Shown piece by piece: positions 1 through 7,637 of a stretch of 46,139 nucleotides of DNA; the stretch's first letter is position 1, and every line of letters starts with the position of its first letter. The position numbers and the translations under genes were made by a program. The notes beneath the pieces were generated by a model. It saw only the letters and a list, made by a program, of their open reading frames with translations. It did no database searches and was not told the DNA's origin. The DNA lies in the NCBI RefSeq assembly GCF_000321045.1, contig NZ_HE578945.1, positions 264,412 to 310,550 on the forward strand. The letters run 5' to 3'. The DNA is from Phytobacter massiliensis JC163 (lineage in GTDB: Bacteria > Pseudomonadota > Gammaproteobacteria > Enterobacterales > Enterobacteriaceae).

Positions 1-1
1 G

Positions 2-700
2 TACGATGCTTACGGCCAGGTGAGTGACGAGTGGTTTTTAACGGATTATGATACAAATGAACGGCTGCTGAGCTTCCGTAACCCGCTGCGTTTTCAGGGA
101 CAGTACGAGGATGAGGAGTCGGGGCTCTTTTACAATCTGAACCGGTATTACGACCCGACCCTGGGGCGGTATATTACGCAGGATCCGATAAGTTTAGAAG
201 GCGGCTTAAATCTCTACGCTTACGTTGACGGTAATCCCATTGGTTGGATAGATCCCCTTGGATTGAAAGGGGGGCCGGGTTTTGAGAAAAAACCAGAAGG
301 AGATCGAACTCCTGAACCAGAAATCAAAAAGCCAAAAGACAATGTTTATATACCAAGAGATAGTGATGGTAACCCGATTCCTTTAGATAAACAAAAAATC
401 GAGGGGCAAGATATTCCGTTACCTCATCCTGATGCCGAAGGACGAGCGCATACTACTTTAGGAGGGAAAGTGAGTACAAAAACTGGAGAAGTATATCGCC
501 AGAGTGCTGAATTCCCAGCAGATACATGGCCATTGGCTGATGGTAAACCTGTACCATTAAGTGAAGTTCATTGGGGTGATCATGGCACGCCTCATCATCA
601 CCCCTATAATCCACATCAACATCCCTTTATCTTCAATGGAAAAATTTGGTTGAGAGCAAAAAGCAACCAAACATTGCCCTTTAATGCTAAACCAAGGTGA
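2..700 (+). CDS. Rhs protein, C-terminal end with histidine-rich toxin tip (5' truncated by window)
   Basis: The reading frame is open from the first bases of the window, so the gene begins upstream; the GTG at 20 is only an internal codon. Residues encoded by about 60-270 are the conserved end of the Rhs core: NPLRFQGQY, then [22 protein letters not shown], ending at the WIDPLGLKG border that separates core from variable tip. The tip (about 145 residues) has a Pro/Glu-rich linker and then a domain with [20 protein letters not shown] and a histidine cluster ([18 protein letters not shown]). This pattern resembles the polymorphic toxin type 24 family, probably a nuclease, but that is from memory and uncertain. 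Rhs proteins are delivered by type VI secretion or on the surface, with the tip released into a competitor cell. The AT-rich gene at 709 should be its immunity gene. Confidence 0.85.
   Translation, partial: YDAYGQVSDEWFLTDYDTNERLLSFRNPLRFQGQYEDEESGLFYNLNRYYDPTLGRYITQDPISLEGGLNLYAYVDGNPIGWIDPLGLKGGPGFEKKPEGDRTPEPEIKKPKDNVYIPRDSDGNPIPLDKQKIEGQDIPLPHPDAEGRAHTTLGGKVSTKTGEVYRQSAEFPADTWPLADGKPVPLSEVHWGDHGTPHHHPYNPHQHPFIFNGKIWLRAKSNQTLPFNAKPR
123..189 (+). repeat. Rhs core direct repeat, copy 1 (copy 2 at 2421-2487)
   Basis: These 67 bases, coding for [21 protein letters not shown], recur without mismatch at 2421-2487. A third, diverged copy lies around 1300-1360. Identical core sequence next to different tips is the substrate for recombination that swaps Rhs tips. 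Confidence 0.9.
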
Positions 701-708
701 TATAGTTT

Positions 709-1215
709 ATGGATATCTTTGTTGACATACTACTGCCTAAAAGAAATGACAAATTGTTTGAATTAGAGGAGCAGTACCATATGTGGGGTGATGAAAAATT
801 TCCTTGTGCTCCTCGTGAGTTCAAGTGGAAAAATTCGCTTTCTTTTGTGATGGAAGATATACATCCCCCTTATGAAAGAATAATTCCAGATTATATATCA
901 ATTGATAACTATTATATCTATTCTCTAAATGATGATGTCATCTATGAATGGGAGGCGAATATCAACATGAAATCAAAATGTAATAACATGTTTAAAAAAT
1001 TCATACTGGATTACTTACCAAAAATGGAATCATGGGGATTAGCCATTTCATTTGATGAAGATATTATAGATGGTATTGATGATTTTTTATTAATAAATAA
1101 TGAAAATGAACTAGTTCTCAATATAGAAAACTCTATTCGCTGGGATAACGCTCGGGGATTTATAGGATATAAAATGGATTACGATATAGGATGCACCATA
1201 TCGGGAAGAACGTGA
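709..1215 (+). CDS. Putative immunity protein for the first Rhs tip
   Basis: A 168-residue acidic protein starting 8 bases after the Rhs stop codon. It has no signal peptide or membrane segment and is expected in the cytoplasm. I recognise no family. Its position directly after a toxin tip, its low G+C (strongly A/T-rich codons unlike the housekeeping genes downstream) and its acidic composition fit a cognate immunity protein that binds and neutralises the tip. It is rich in Asp, Glu, Asn, Trp and Tyr, as many immunity proteins are. Function is inferred from context only. Confidence 0.6.
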   Translation: MDIFVDILLPKRNDKLFELEEQYHMWGDEKFPCAPREFKWKNSLSFVMEDIHPPYERIIPDYISIDNYYIYSLNDDVIYEWEANINMKSKCNNMFKKFILDYLPKMESWGLAISFDEDIIDGIDDFLLINNENELVLNIENSIRWDNARGFIGYKMDYDIGCTISGRT

Positions 1216-1225
1216 GTTAGAAATA

Positions 1226-1369
1226 TTGGAACGCTGATCTGAGTTTGTCAGAGGCAACTGGCATAAAAACTATGGTGAGCGGTGGGTTGATTGTGGCCGT
1301 TTCGTCAACCTGAACCGCCATTACGAATCCACCTTGGGATTGTATATTACGTAGGATCCGATATGAGTA
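1226..1369 (+). pseudogene. Degenerate Rhs core remnant in front of the second tip
   Basis: Translation gives RFVNLNRHYESTLGLYIT-stop-DPI-stop-VMGGLNLYLY, which aligns with the intact core [19 protein letters not shown]...GGLNLYAY of the first Rhs gene. The Gln codon of ITQDPI has become TAG (1352-1354), and a TGA lies at 1364-1366, both in frame with the tip that follows. Upstream of about 1290 the similarity fades and the frame is lost. This is a decayed core end that once joined the JAMM tip to a full Rhs protein. Confidence 0.8.
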
Positions 1370-1891
1370 ATGGGGGGACTGAATCTTTATCTCTATGTTG
1401 AGAATAACCCCATCCGTTACCTTGACCCTACAAGCCTGAAAGGACTTCCGGGATTCGATTCTCATCCAACTGTACTGGAAGAGATAGCACCTGTGGATGA
1501 TCTTCTCTATGGTCTCAGATCTGGCGAAGGATTACCGGGGCGTGATGGTATTGCTCTCCCCAGAAGACCAACAGCACAAGAACTGGAACTTCTTAGTGAA
1601 AAGCATGGGGTAGAATTTGCGGTAACGTACAAATACGGACCGGGTCCAAACGGTGCAGGTGGGCAATATTTTCTGCATTCAAGGGAACGAATTAAGGTAG
1701 GGTTTTCACTGGAAAAAGACAGGATGCTGATTTATCACACGCATCCCGGTGGAACTGCTTATGCCAGTAGTGCAGATATGGATGTATTGCTCCGTTTGCG
1801 TAAAATAGGCTCACCTCAAAGAAGTTCCCAAATAGTGCCGTCAGGTAAAGATGTAATACGATTTAATGAAAATAATCGGAGATTTGAATGA
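1370..1891 (+). CDS. Orphan Rhs tip with JAMM/JAB metallopeptidase motif
   Basis: A 173-residue frame that begins inside the Rhs border (MGGLNLYLYVENNPIRYLDP, SLKGLPGF) and continues into a variable tip. The tip contains YHTHPGGTAYASSADMD, which fits the zinc-binding JAMM pattern H-x-H-x(7)-S-x(2)-D exactly. It ends with a segment SSQIVPSGKDVIRF that is typical of JAB-like toxin domains. JAMM domains cleave isopeptide bonds or act as predicted peptidase toxins in polymorphic toxin systems. There is no Rhs core of its own, since two stop codons lie just upstream, so this is a displaced tip. It may be silent, may be translated from the ATG at 1370, or may serve as a cassette for recombination. 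Its downstream partner overlaps by 4 bases. Confidence 0.7.
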   Translation: MGGLNLYLYVENNPIRYLDPTSLKGLPGFDSHPTVLEEIAPVDDLLYGLRSGEGLPGRDGIALPRRPTAQELELLSEKHGVEFAVTYKYGPGPNGAGGQYFLHSRERIKVGFSLEKDRMLIYHTHPGGTAYASSADMDVLLRLRKIGSPQRSSQIVPSGKDVIRFNENNRRFE

Positions 1892-2100
1892 GTATTGAAC
1901 TAAAAGAATGGGATTTTTTATGGGATGGTTCAGAACCAGGATGGGTCATCTCTAATCTTGGCACGGATGAGAATCCGCGGTATTCATTTTTTAATGAAAT
2001 AACAAATCATGTGCTATTAATAGAAATCGAAGATGAAGATTATCATCTTTTAATCGACGTAATGATGAAAAAAGGAATGAAAATAGTAAAAGATGTTTAA
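1888..2100 (+). CDS. Putative immunity protein for the JAMM tip
   Basis: A 70-residue acidic protein whose ATG overlaps the stop codon of the JAMM tip (ATGA, 1888-1891), so the two are translationally coupled. It contains tryptophans and an acidic stretch (IEIEDEDYH) near the C-terminus. I know of no family match. The tight coupling to a toxin tip and the low G+C make it the likely cognate immunity protein. It would protect against residual or incoming toxin of the same kind even if the tip itself is an orphan. Confidence 0.55.
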   Translation: MSIELKEWDFLWDGSEPGWVISNLGTDENPRYSFFNEITNHVLLIEIEDEDYHLLIDVMMKKGMKIVKDV

Positions 2101-2208
2101 TTTTATATTATTTTTTCATAGATGCACTGTTGAGAATAGTAGCTCAGACTAACAAGGACGAGCTGCATACTCGGAATGATTATGGCAGGTTGCGTTAATA
2201 TAAGCACC

Positions 2209-2533
2209 CGCCATTCGCTGCATTTTCAGGGATAATACTAAATAGTTGCGCCTAATACCGCTATACTTGTCATTTATTGAGATGTGGTAGTTACGAAAGA
2301 GCAATATATAGCAAGTCTGATTTAGTGCCACTTAGCGGATAGAATCGCTTAATCCCTTTCCCTTAAGGTGTAGCAAAAAGTGTAGCACTGTTCCGCGCAG
2401 CTGTTCAAGATGATAAGTCGGGCTCTTTTACAATCTGAACCGGTATTACGACCCGACCCTGGGGCGGTATATTACGCAGGATCCGATTAAGCTGGTCGGA
2501 GGGCTGAATTTCTATCAGTATTGCCCTAATCCG
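2209..2533 (+). pseudogene. Broken Rhs core remnant in front of the third tip
   Basis: A short piece at 2209-2238 reads RHSLHFQG-stop-Y, matching NPLRFQGQY of the intact core. About 180 bases with no similarity to Rhs follow (2240-2410). The core resumes at 2415 and is identical to the first Rhs gene over 67 bases. One G is missing at the join (TCGGGCTC against TCGGGGCTC in the first copy), which shifts the frame. From 2422 the frame is open through [22 protein letters not shown] into the tip. The stretch 2101-2208 has no gene that I can recognise. Confidence 0.7.
2421..2487 (+). repeat. Rhs core direct repeat, copy 2
   Basis: Identical over 67 bases to 123-189. The two copies bracket the first tip/immunity pair and the whole JAMM pair, so recombination between them would delete about 2.3 kb and place the third tip on the intact Rhs gene. 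Confidence 0.9.
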
Positions 2534-3025
2534 GTGAGCTGGATTGATCCTCTGGGCTTAAAAGGGCTGCCGGGTCAGAAGACTGATTCACCTGCCGGGG
2601 ACAGAGCGCCTGAGCCAGCGACGGCTGCAAACGGTTCATTTAACTGGGAGAATTATAATGACATCCCTGAATTACCTGATGCAGCGCCTGGGGAATATGT
2701 TTATCGAGGCGTACACCGGGGGCATCCGGATGCTGATAACAATATTAAAGGCCAAGTGAACCCTGGAGATGTAAATTCCGAAATTTCTCCGGAAGAGCAT
2801 AATTTTGGAAATGTTTCTGGTAATAGCTCTTACACTTCTTGGACAGATGATCCTGACGTGGCAAGGAATTTTTCTGGGCCCGATGATATAATTTTAAGGG
2901 TAAAAACAGGTGCTCCTAAAGAAAAGGATTTATGGTCTTGGGAATATTCTATTGATGATTGGCTTGAGCGAGAAATTCTTTTGAAGGGACCAAGGGACGG
3001 AGATGTAGAGGTGTTTAGACCATGA
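2534..3025 (+). CDS. Orphan Rhs tip with ADP-ribosyltransferase-like signature
   Basis: The tip of a displaced Rhs cassette. The GTG at 2534 is the first possible start, but the frame is open from 2422 within the core remnant. After the border WIDPLGLKG and a linker, the tip contains EYVYRGVHRG (arginine of an R-S-E transferase), SSYTSWT (the S-T-S element) and, near the C-terminus, WLEREILLKG, which supplies an E-x-E motif. Order and spacing fit mono-ADP-ribosyltransferase toxins. The family call is my inference from motifs. The domain would modify a protein or nucleic-acid target in the recipient cell. The gene next to it overlaps by 4 bases. Confidence 0.65.
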   Translation: MSWIDPLGLKGLPGQKTDSPAGDRAPEPATAANGSFNWENYNDIPELPDAAPGEYVYRGVHRGHPDADNNIKGQVNPGDVNSEISPEEHNFGNVSGNSSYTSWTDDPDVARNFSGPDDIILRVKTGAPKEKDLWSWEYSIDDWLEREILLKGPRDGDVEVFRP

Positions 3026-3435
3026 TGAATCTAGAGAAACTATTGGTTTTTTTAAATGGCTATGATGATAAAGTTATTGTTTCAAAGTTGTCTTACTTAA
3101 ATAGGAGTTGTAATAAAAGTGAAAATATCGCAATAAAGGTATGTAACCGATCGCGCAGTTTGTTTATATTGAAGGCTCATGAGGCTTTGGCGCAAAAAAG
3201 TGGTCTTGAAAGATATGGTCTACAAAATACTATTAATAAATTAGAGGCGATGGATGTTGAAAATATAACATTGGCTTTATTTCGGGACGATAGTTATCAT
3301 GCTGAATTTTATTTTGATGTTTGCTGTAGTGGTTTGATTTCAATTGTTTTAATTAAATCCAGAAAAAAACCAAGGTGGAAATTGAAAAGGAGCTTAAGCG
3401 TTCTAATAAAAATTGATAACAGAGACGATGGTTAA
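3022..3435 (+). CDS. Putative immunity protein for the ART-like tip
   Basis: A 137-residue, lysine-rich, low-G+C protein. Its ATG at 3022 overlaps the stop of the preceding tip (the ATGATG there allows a start at 3025 too; the GAGGTG at 3008 favours 3022). No family is recognised, and there is no signal peptide. It is basic, unlike the other two presumed immunity proteins, and two hydrophobic strands are visible (SLFILKA, SGLISIVLI). Its role is inferred only from the toxin-immunity arrangement. Confidence 0.55.
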   Translation: MMNLEKLLVFLNGYDDKVIVSKLSYLNRSCNKSENIAIKVCNRSRSLFILKAHEALAQKSGLERYGLQNTINKLEAMDVENITLALFRDDSYHAEFYFDVCCSGLISIVLIKSRKKPRWKLKRSLSVLIKIDNRDDG

Positions 3436-3462
3436 ATCTTTAAAAGATTATACCTATTAGTA

Positions 3463-3966
3463 ATTTCGCCGTACGACACCCGCCCCGCGCAGAAAACGGA
3501 GACGTTTCATTACGACCCCTGCGGCAACCGTATCACCGCAGAGGACGCGGAAATGCTGCCGCCGGGCGCAGAGGGTCCGCTGCCCCCGGCAAAAGGCAAC
3601 CGCCTGCAGCGTTACGGCCGGCGCCGCTTTGAGTATGACCGGTTCGGCAACCTGACCCGGGAGTGGATGGAGGGCAACGGCGTTGCCGCCAGCTATGACT
3701 ATGACTGCCGCCACCGGCTGATAAGGTTCACCTCGCCGTACGGGGAGGTGACGACCTACACCTACGACGCGTTCAACCGGCGGACCCGTAAAACCCGCAA
3801 TGGCGTACTGACGGAGTTCATCTGGCAGGGCAACCGGCTGGAGGCGCAGACGCGTGACGGCGAGCGCGACTGGCAGACGTTTATTTACGAGCCGGGCACC
3901 CACCGCCCGCTGGCGGTGGTGAACGAGTATAATGTAGCCATTCGTACGGGCTTTCCTTTTAGCTAA
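3463..3966 (+). pseudogene. Isolated Rhs core fragment without a tip
   Basis: The frame is open from about 3463 (SPYDTRPAQKTETFHYDPCGNRI) to a stop at 3964-3966. It contains several YD-type repeats: YDRFGNLTREW, YDYDCRHRLIRF, YTYDAFNRRTRK. The homology belongs to the middle of an Rhs core and stops abruptly after PLAVVNEY at about 3933; the last residues (NVAIRTGFPFS) are not core. The fragment is GC-rich, like normal Rhs core DNA, unlike the AT-rich tip DNA before it. It lacks both the N-terminal region and the WIDPLGL border with a tip, so it is a decayed piece left by rearrangement. It adjoins mnmC, so the Rhs locus ends here. A start at 3553 is possible but unlikely to be meaningful. Confidence 0.8.
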
Positions 3967-4053
3967 AGCAAAGGGAAAGCAATTCGTATCAGGCTGAAAT
4001 CGAATTTGTATAGCGATCATTAAGACGCCATCAGAAACAACGAAGCCCACCTT

Positions 4054-6051
4054 TCACTTCACCCTCTTCCCCTTCAACAGTTTCCTTACCCATAGCCGGT
4101 TCGGGCTCATTGCCGCAAGCGTTGCGCCGTCGAGCGGTATTGGCTCTTCGCTCATTTGCGATGCCAGAATCTCTGCGGCCAGGGGGGCGCTACAGAGGCC
4201 GCGGGAGCCGAGTGCGCCAATGATAAACAGCTCGGGGAAGACCGGCGCGCTGGCTGCTTCTTCATGCGCGTTGGCCAGATCGGCATATGCGGTGAGGGTG
4301 GCACTATAATCGGCGACATTACCTACTACGGGCAGATGGTCGCGCGTGGCGCAACGCACGCCGCAGCGCGCATCCCCCGCGCTTACATCGACCTCTTTGG
4401 GCCATTCGGCATCCGGGAAACAGTTCAGCAGCCGTTCCCGGTTCTGCTGCTGATCCTCTTCGCTGTAGGTGACATCTGCCTGCCCACGATGATAACTCGC
4501 GCCAATACAGTGGTGCTGATTAGCGGGGTTTTGCGGCGTCAGGTAGCCGTCATAGCAGAGCACCTGGCGTAGCGCGCTAAGAACGGGGGTCGTGGGAATA
4601 TGGCTGACCTGGCCGCCGACCGGGTAAACCGGCAGGTTTTCTGTCTGCATAAACTGGTTAACCGCGTGCCCGTTGGCCAGCACCACGCAACGGTGCTGCT
4701 TTGCGCCCTGTGCAAATTCAAGCGTCCAGTTCTCTTCCCGGCGCACAATACGTTCTGCTTTATGCTGATAATGCACCTTCAGCCCCTGCTGTACGGCCAG
4801 ATCTATCGCTGCTGCCGTGAGCTCAGCGGGGCAGAGCCAGCCGCCTGCGGGGTAGTGAATGCCAGCGCAATGCGTCTCCACTCCTGTAAGGGCTAACACC
4901 TGCCCGGCATCCACCGGCTGCGCCAGGCTGTCTGGCAAGCTGAGCGAAAGCATCTGCGTAATCTTCCGGGCGCTTTTCTCGTCGTAACCTAACTGCGTCA
5001 CGCCACACCAGTCATGGTCGAAGCGCACGGGCAGAGAATCATACAGACGGCGCGCGAAGGTAAACGCCGCCGGGAAAAACTGGCTCAGCGCCGGATCGTG
5101 AGCGCTCAGAAGCGGATAGAGCGCCCCCTGACGATTGCCGGAAGCGCCCTGAGCCGGTTTATCGTCAGCGCAATATAACGTGACCTGCCAGCCCCGGCGC
5201 AGCAGCGCCAGCGACAACAGCGCGCTGGCGACGCCGCCGCCGATAATGGCCGCTTCACGCGCGGCTGTGCCGGTTCGCGCAAACCAGGGGGCGTGCGGGG
5301 CAGGGCGCTCGCCCTTTTCGAGTACGCCGGTCAGCATCTCCCGCTTGCGGCCAAACCCCTTCCGCTTTTGCATAGTGAAGCCCGCTTCCTGCAACCCCCG
5401 GCGGACAAAACCCGCGGAGGTAAAGGTCGCCAGCGTGCCGCCTGGACGTGCCAGCCTTGCCATGGCGGCAAACAGCTTCGGCGTCCACATATCGGGGTTT
5501 TTAGCTGGGGCGAAACCGTCCAGAAACCAGGCGTCCACCTGCTGGTTGAGGGAGTCGTCCAGCGTATCGGTCAGGTCATTGATATCGCCAAACCACAAAT
5601 CCAGCGTGACGCGGCCTTCGTCCAGCACTATACGGTGGCAGCCGGCAATAGCTATTGGCCACTGCTGCTGCAACTGCCCGGCATACGCGGCGAGTTCCGG
5701 CCAGTGCTGATGCGCCAGGATAAGGTCGGCCCTGGTTAACGGGAATTTCTCAAAACTGAAGAAATGTAACCTTTGCAGGGTAGCTTGGGGGTGAGCGGCG
5801 CGAAAGGCGTCAAACGCCTGCCACAGGGTCAGGAAATTAAGCCCGGTACCAAAGCCGCTCTCCGCAGCTACCAGTAGCGGGCGACCGTGGGTGGTAAACC
5901 GTTCCGGCATACCGTTGCCGCCAAGAAAAACGTAGCGGGTCTCTTCCAGCCCGTTGTCGTTAGAGAAATAGACATCATCAAAATCTCGGGAAACAGGTGT
6001 ACCCTCAGCGTTGAATTCAAGGTTGGCGGATTGTATCGCGGTATGTTTCAC
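4054..6051 (-). CDS. mnmC: Bifunctional tRNA 5-methylaminomethyl-2-thiouridine biosynthesis protein MnmC
   Basis: MnmC completes the mnm5s2U34 modification of tRNA wobble uridine. Its C-terminal FAD-dependent oxidase removes the carboxymethyl group of cmnm5s2U and its N-terminal methyltransferase then methylates nm5s2U with SAM. The start chosen is the GTG at 6051, which gives 665 residues beginning [19 protein letters not shown], matching E. coli MnmC (668). A longer frame to 6174 exists but would overlap the fabB operators. The N-terminal half has the SAM-binding segment [11 protein letters not shown] and the DUF752-type motif [14 protein letters not shown]. The C-terminal half has the Rossmann FAD motif [12 protein letters not shown]. 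The gene is divergent from fabB, as in E. coli; the neighbour on its other side is the Rhs locus in place of yfcM/yfcL. Confidence 0.95.
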   Translation of the reverse strand: MKHTAIQSANLEFNAEGTPVSRDFDDVYFSNDNGLEETRYVFLGGNGMPERFTTHGRPLLVAAESGFGTGLNFLTLWQAFDAFRAAHPQATLQRLHFFSFEKFPLTRADLILAHQHWPELAAYAGQLQQQWPIAIAGCHRIVLDEGRVTLDLWFGDINDLTDTLDDSLNQQVDAWFLDGFAPAKNPDMWTPKLFAAMARLARPGGTLATFTSAGFVRRGLQEAGFTMQKRKGFGRKREMLTGVLEKGERPAPHAPWFARTGTAAREAAIIGGGVASALLSLALLRRGWQVTLYCADDKPAQGASGNRQGALYPLLSAHDPALSQFFPAAFTFARRLYDSLPVRFDHDWCGVTQLGYDEKSARKITQMLSLSLPDSLAQPVDAGQVLALTGVETHCAGIHYPAGGWLCPAELTAAAIDLAVQQGLKVHYQHKAERIVRREENWTLEFAQGAKQHRCVVLANGHAVNQFMQTENLPVYPVGGQVSHIPTTPVLSALRQVLCYDGYLTPQNPANQHHCIGASYHRGQADVTYSEEDQQQNRERLLNCFPDAEWPKEVDVSAGDARCGVRCATRDHLPVVGNVADYSATLTAYADLANAHEEAASAPVFPELFIIGALGSRGLCSAPLAAEILASQMSEEPIPLDGATLAAMSPNRLWVRKLLKGKRVK

Positions 6052-6128
6052 GTAAGTTACTCGTCGCACAGGCTGTGCCGCGATCTTAGCGATGTGTGCC
6101 TGTCGGCGCAAATTTACACGCGTTTTGG

Positions 6129-6145
6129 CTGATCGGACTTGTTCG
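6129..6145 (+). promoter_or_regulatory. FadR operator-like site upstream of fabB
   Basis: The sequence CTGATCGGACTTGTTCG matches what I recall of the FadR site of E. coli fabA and fabB, where FadR activates unsaturated fatty acid synthesis. It lies 66 bases upstream of the fabB start. Confidence 0.65.
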
Positions 6146-6162
6146 GCGTACAACTGTACGCT
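6145..6162 (+). promoter_or_regulatory. FabR operator-like palindrome upstream of fabB
   Basis: GGCGTACAACTGTACGCT is a near-perfect palindrome of the AGCGTACA..TGTACGCT type bound by the repressor FabR at fabA and fabB. It abuts the FadR-like site, as in E. coli, so fabB should be activated by FadR and repressed by FabR. Confidence 0.7.
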
Positions 6163-6210
6163 ATCTTGCCACACGAAAACTTAAATTAGTGCGACTTACA
6201 GGGGTATTGA

Positions 6211-7428
6211 ATGAAACGTGCAGTGATTACTGGCCTGGGCATCGTTTCCAGCATCGGTAATAACCAGCAGGAAGTCCTGGCATCTCTGCGTGAAGGGCGC
6301 TCCGGGATCACTTTCTCTCAAGAGTTTAAAGATTCAGGAATGCGTAGCCACGTGTGGGGGAACGTCAAACTGGACACCACGGGTCTGATTGACCGTAAAG
6401 TGGTTCGTTTCATGAACGATGCCTCTATTTACGCCTTTCTCTCTATGCAGGAAGCCATCGCAGATGCCGGTCTGAGCGCAGAGATGTATCAGAACAACCC
6501 GCGCGTTGGCCTTATTGCTGGCTCCGGCGGCTCCTCTAAAGCGCAGGTATTTGGCGCGGACGCGATGCGTAGCCCGCGCGGCCTGAAAGCGGTGGGGCCT
6601 TATGTGGTAACTAAAGCGATGGGTTCGGCGGTTTCTGCCTGCCTTGCGACCCCGTTCAAAATCCACGGCGTTAACTACTCCATCAGCTCCGCCTGCGCGA
6701 CCTCCGCACACTGCATCGGTAACGCGGTAGAGCAGATCCAGCTGGGCAAACAGGACATCGTGTTTGCGGGCGGCGGCGAAGAGCTGGGCTGGGAAATGGC
6801 CTGTGAGTTCGACGCCATGGGCGCGCTCTCCACCAAATATAACGAAACCCCGGACAAAGCCTCCCGTACCTATGACGCGAACCGCGACGGTTTCGTGATC
6901 GCTGGCGGCGGCGGTATGGTCGTGGTTGAAGAGCTGGAACATGCCCTGGCGCGCGGCGCGCATATCTATGCGGAAATCGTCGGCTACGGCGCGACGTCCG
7001 ATGGCGCCGATATGGTTGCGCCGTCTGGCGAAGGCGCGGTGCGCTGCATGAAGATGGCGATGCACGGCATTGATACGCCGATTGACTACCTCAACTCCCA
7101 CGGCACCTCTACCCCGGTTGGCGACGTGAAAGAGCTGGGTGCGATCCGTGAAGTGTTCGGCGATAACAGCCCGGCTATCTCCGCGACCAAAGCGATGACC
7201 GGCCACTCGCTGGGCGCCGCAGGCGTGCAGGAAGCCATTTACTCCCTGCTGATGCTGGAGAACGGCTTTATCGCGCCGAGCATCAACATTGAAGAGATGG
7301 ACGAGCAGGCGGCGGGCCTCAACATCGTCACCAAAACGCAGGAAGCGACGCTGACCACCGTGATGTCCAACAGCTTCGGCTTTGGCGGCACCAACGCGAC
7401 GCTGGTGATGCGCAAGCTGCAGGGCTAA
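6211..7428 (+). CDS. fabB: 3-oxoacyl-[acyl-carrier-protein] synthase I
   Basis: Beta-ketoacyl-ACP synthase I condenses malonyl-ACP with acyl-ACP in type II fatty acid synthesis and is essential for elongating the cis-unsaturated intermediates. The protein is 405 residues (E. coli 406). The active-site cysteine lies in [10 protein letters not shown] (Cys162), and the two catalytic histidines in NSHGTSTP (about 297) and [11 protein letters not shown] (about 332). It is one residue shorter than E. coli in the loop [12 protein letters not shown]. The ATG follows AGGGG. It is transcribed divergently from mnmC behind FadR- and FabR-like operators and is followed by a REP cluster and a terminator. 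Confidence 0.98.
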   Translation: MKRAVITGLGIVSSIGNNQQEVLASLREGRSGITFSQEFKDSGMRSHVWGNVKLDTTGLIDRKVVRFMNDASIYAFLSMQEAIADAGLSAEMYQNNPRVGLIAGSGGSSKAQVFGADAMRSPRGLKAVGPYVVTKAMGSAVSACLATPFKIHGVNYSISSACATSAHCIGNAVEQIQLGKQDIVFAGGGEELGWEMACEFDAMGALSTKYNETPDKASRTYDANRDGFVIAGGGGMVVVEELEHALARGAHIYAEIVGYGATSDGADMVAPSGEGAVRCMKMAMHGIDTPIDYLNSHGTSTPVGDVKELGAIREVFGDNSPAISATKAMTGHSLGAAGVQEAIYSLLMLENGFIAPSINIEEMDEQAAGLNIVTKTQEATLTTVMSNSFGFGGTNATLVMRKLQG

Positions 7429-7434
7429 CCCTGC

Positions 7435-7553
7435 GTAGCCTGGATAAGGCAGCGCCGCATCCGGGAGTCCGGGGTGCGCGTACGCTTACCCGGGCTACAA
7501 AATGTGCGACGATGTGGTTTTCGTAGCCCGGATAAGGCAACGCCGCATCCGGG
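7435..7553. repeat. REP/BIME palindromic repeat cluster
   Basis: Two direct copies of the REP unit beginning GTAGCC(C/T)GGATAAGGC and ending CGCATCCGGG lie at 7435-7465 and 7523-7553. A partial inverted unit lies between them (7479-7498, TTACCCGGGCTAC). This arrangement forms a BIME in the 3' region of fabB, and such elements stabilise upstream mRNA and bind gyrase or IHF. Confidence 0.85.
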
Positions 7554-7585
7554 ATATATCGTCACATCGCTTCGTTAAGAGTCGA

Positions 7586-7607
7586 GGAGCCGAAAGGCTC
7601 CTTTTTT
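7586..7607 (+). terminator. Rho-independent terminator after fabB
   Basis: Stem GGAGCC / GGCTCC with a GAAA tetraloop is followed by six T. It ends the fabB transcript upstream of yfcJ. Confidence 0.85.
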
Positions 7608-7637
7608 ACGCTTTCAACTCTGCTACTGGAATAAGAG

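Noticed and set aside
2149-2331. 60-residue minus-strand frame in the Rhs region
   Set aside because: It crosses a recognisable Rhs core remnant and has no start signal or family resemblance.
4156-5739. Several plus-strand frames inside mnmC
   Set aside because: They are antisense shadows of a well-recognised gene.
6052-6174. N-terminal extension of mnmC to 6174
   Set aside because: It would overlap the FadR- and FabR-like operators of fabB, and the residues added do not match MnmC; the GTG at 6051 gives the family length.
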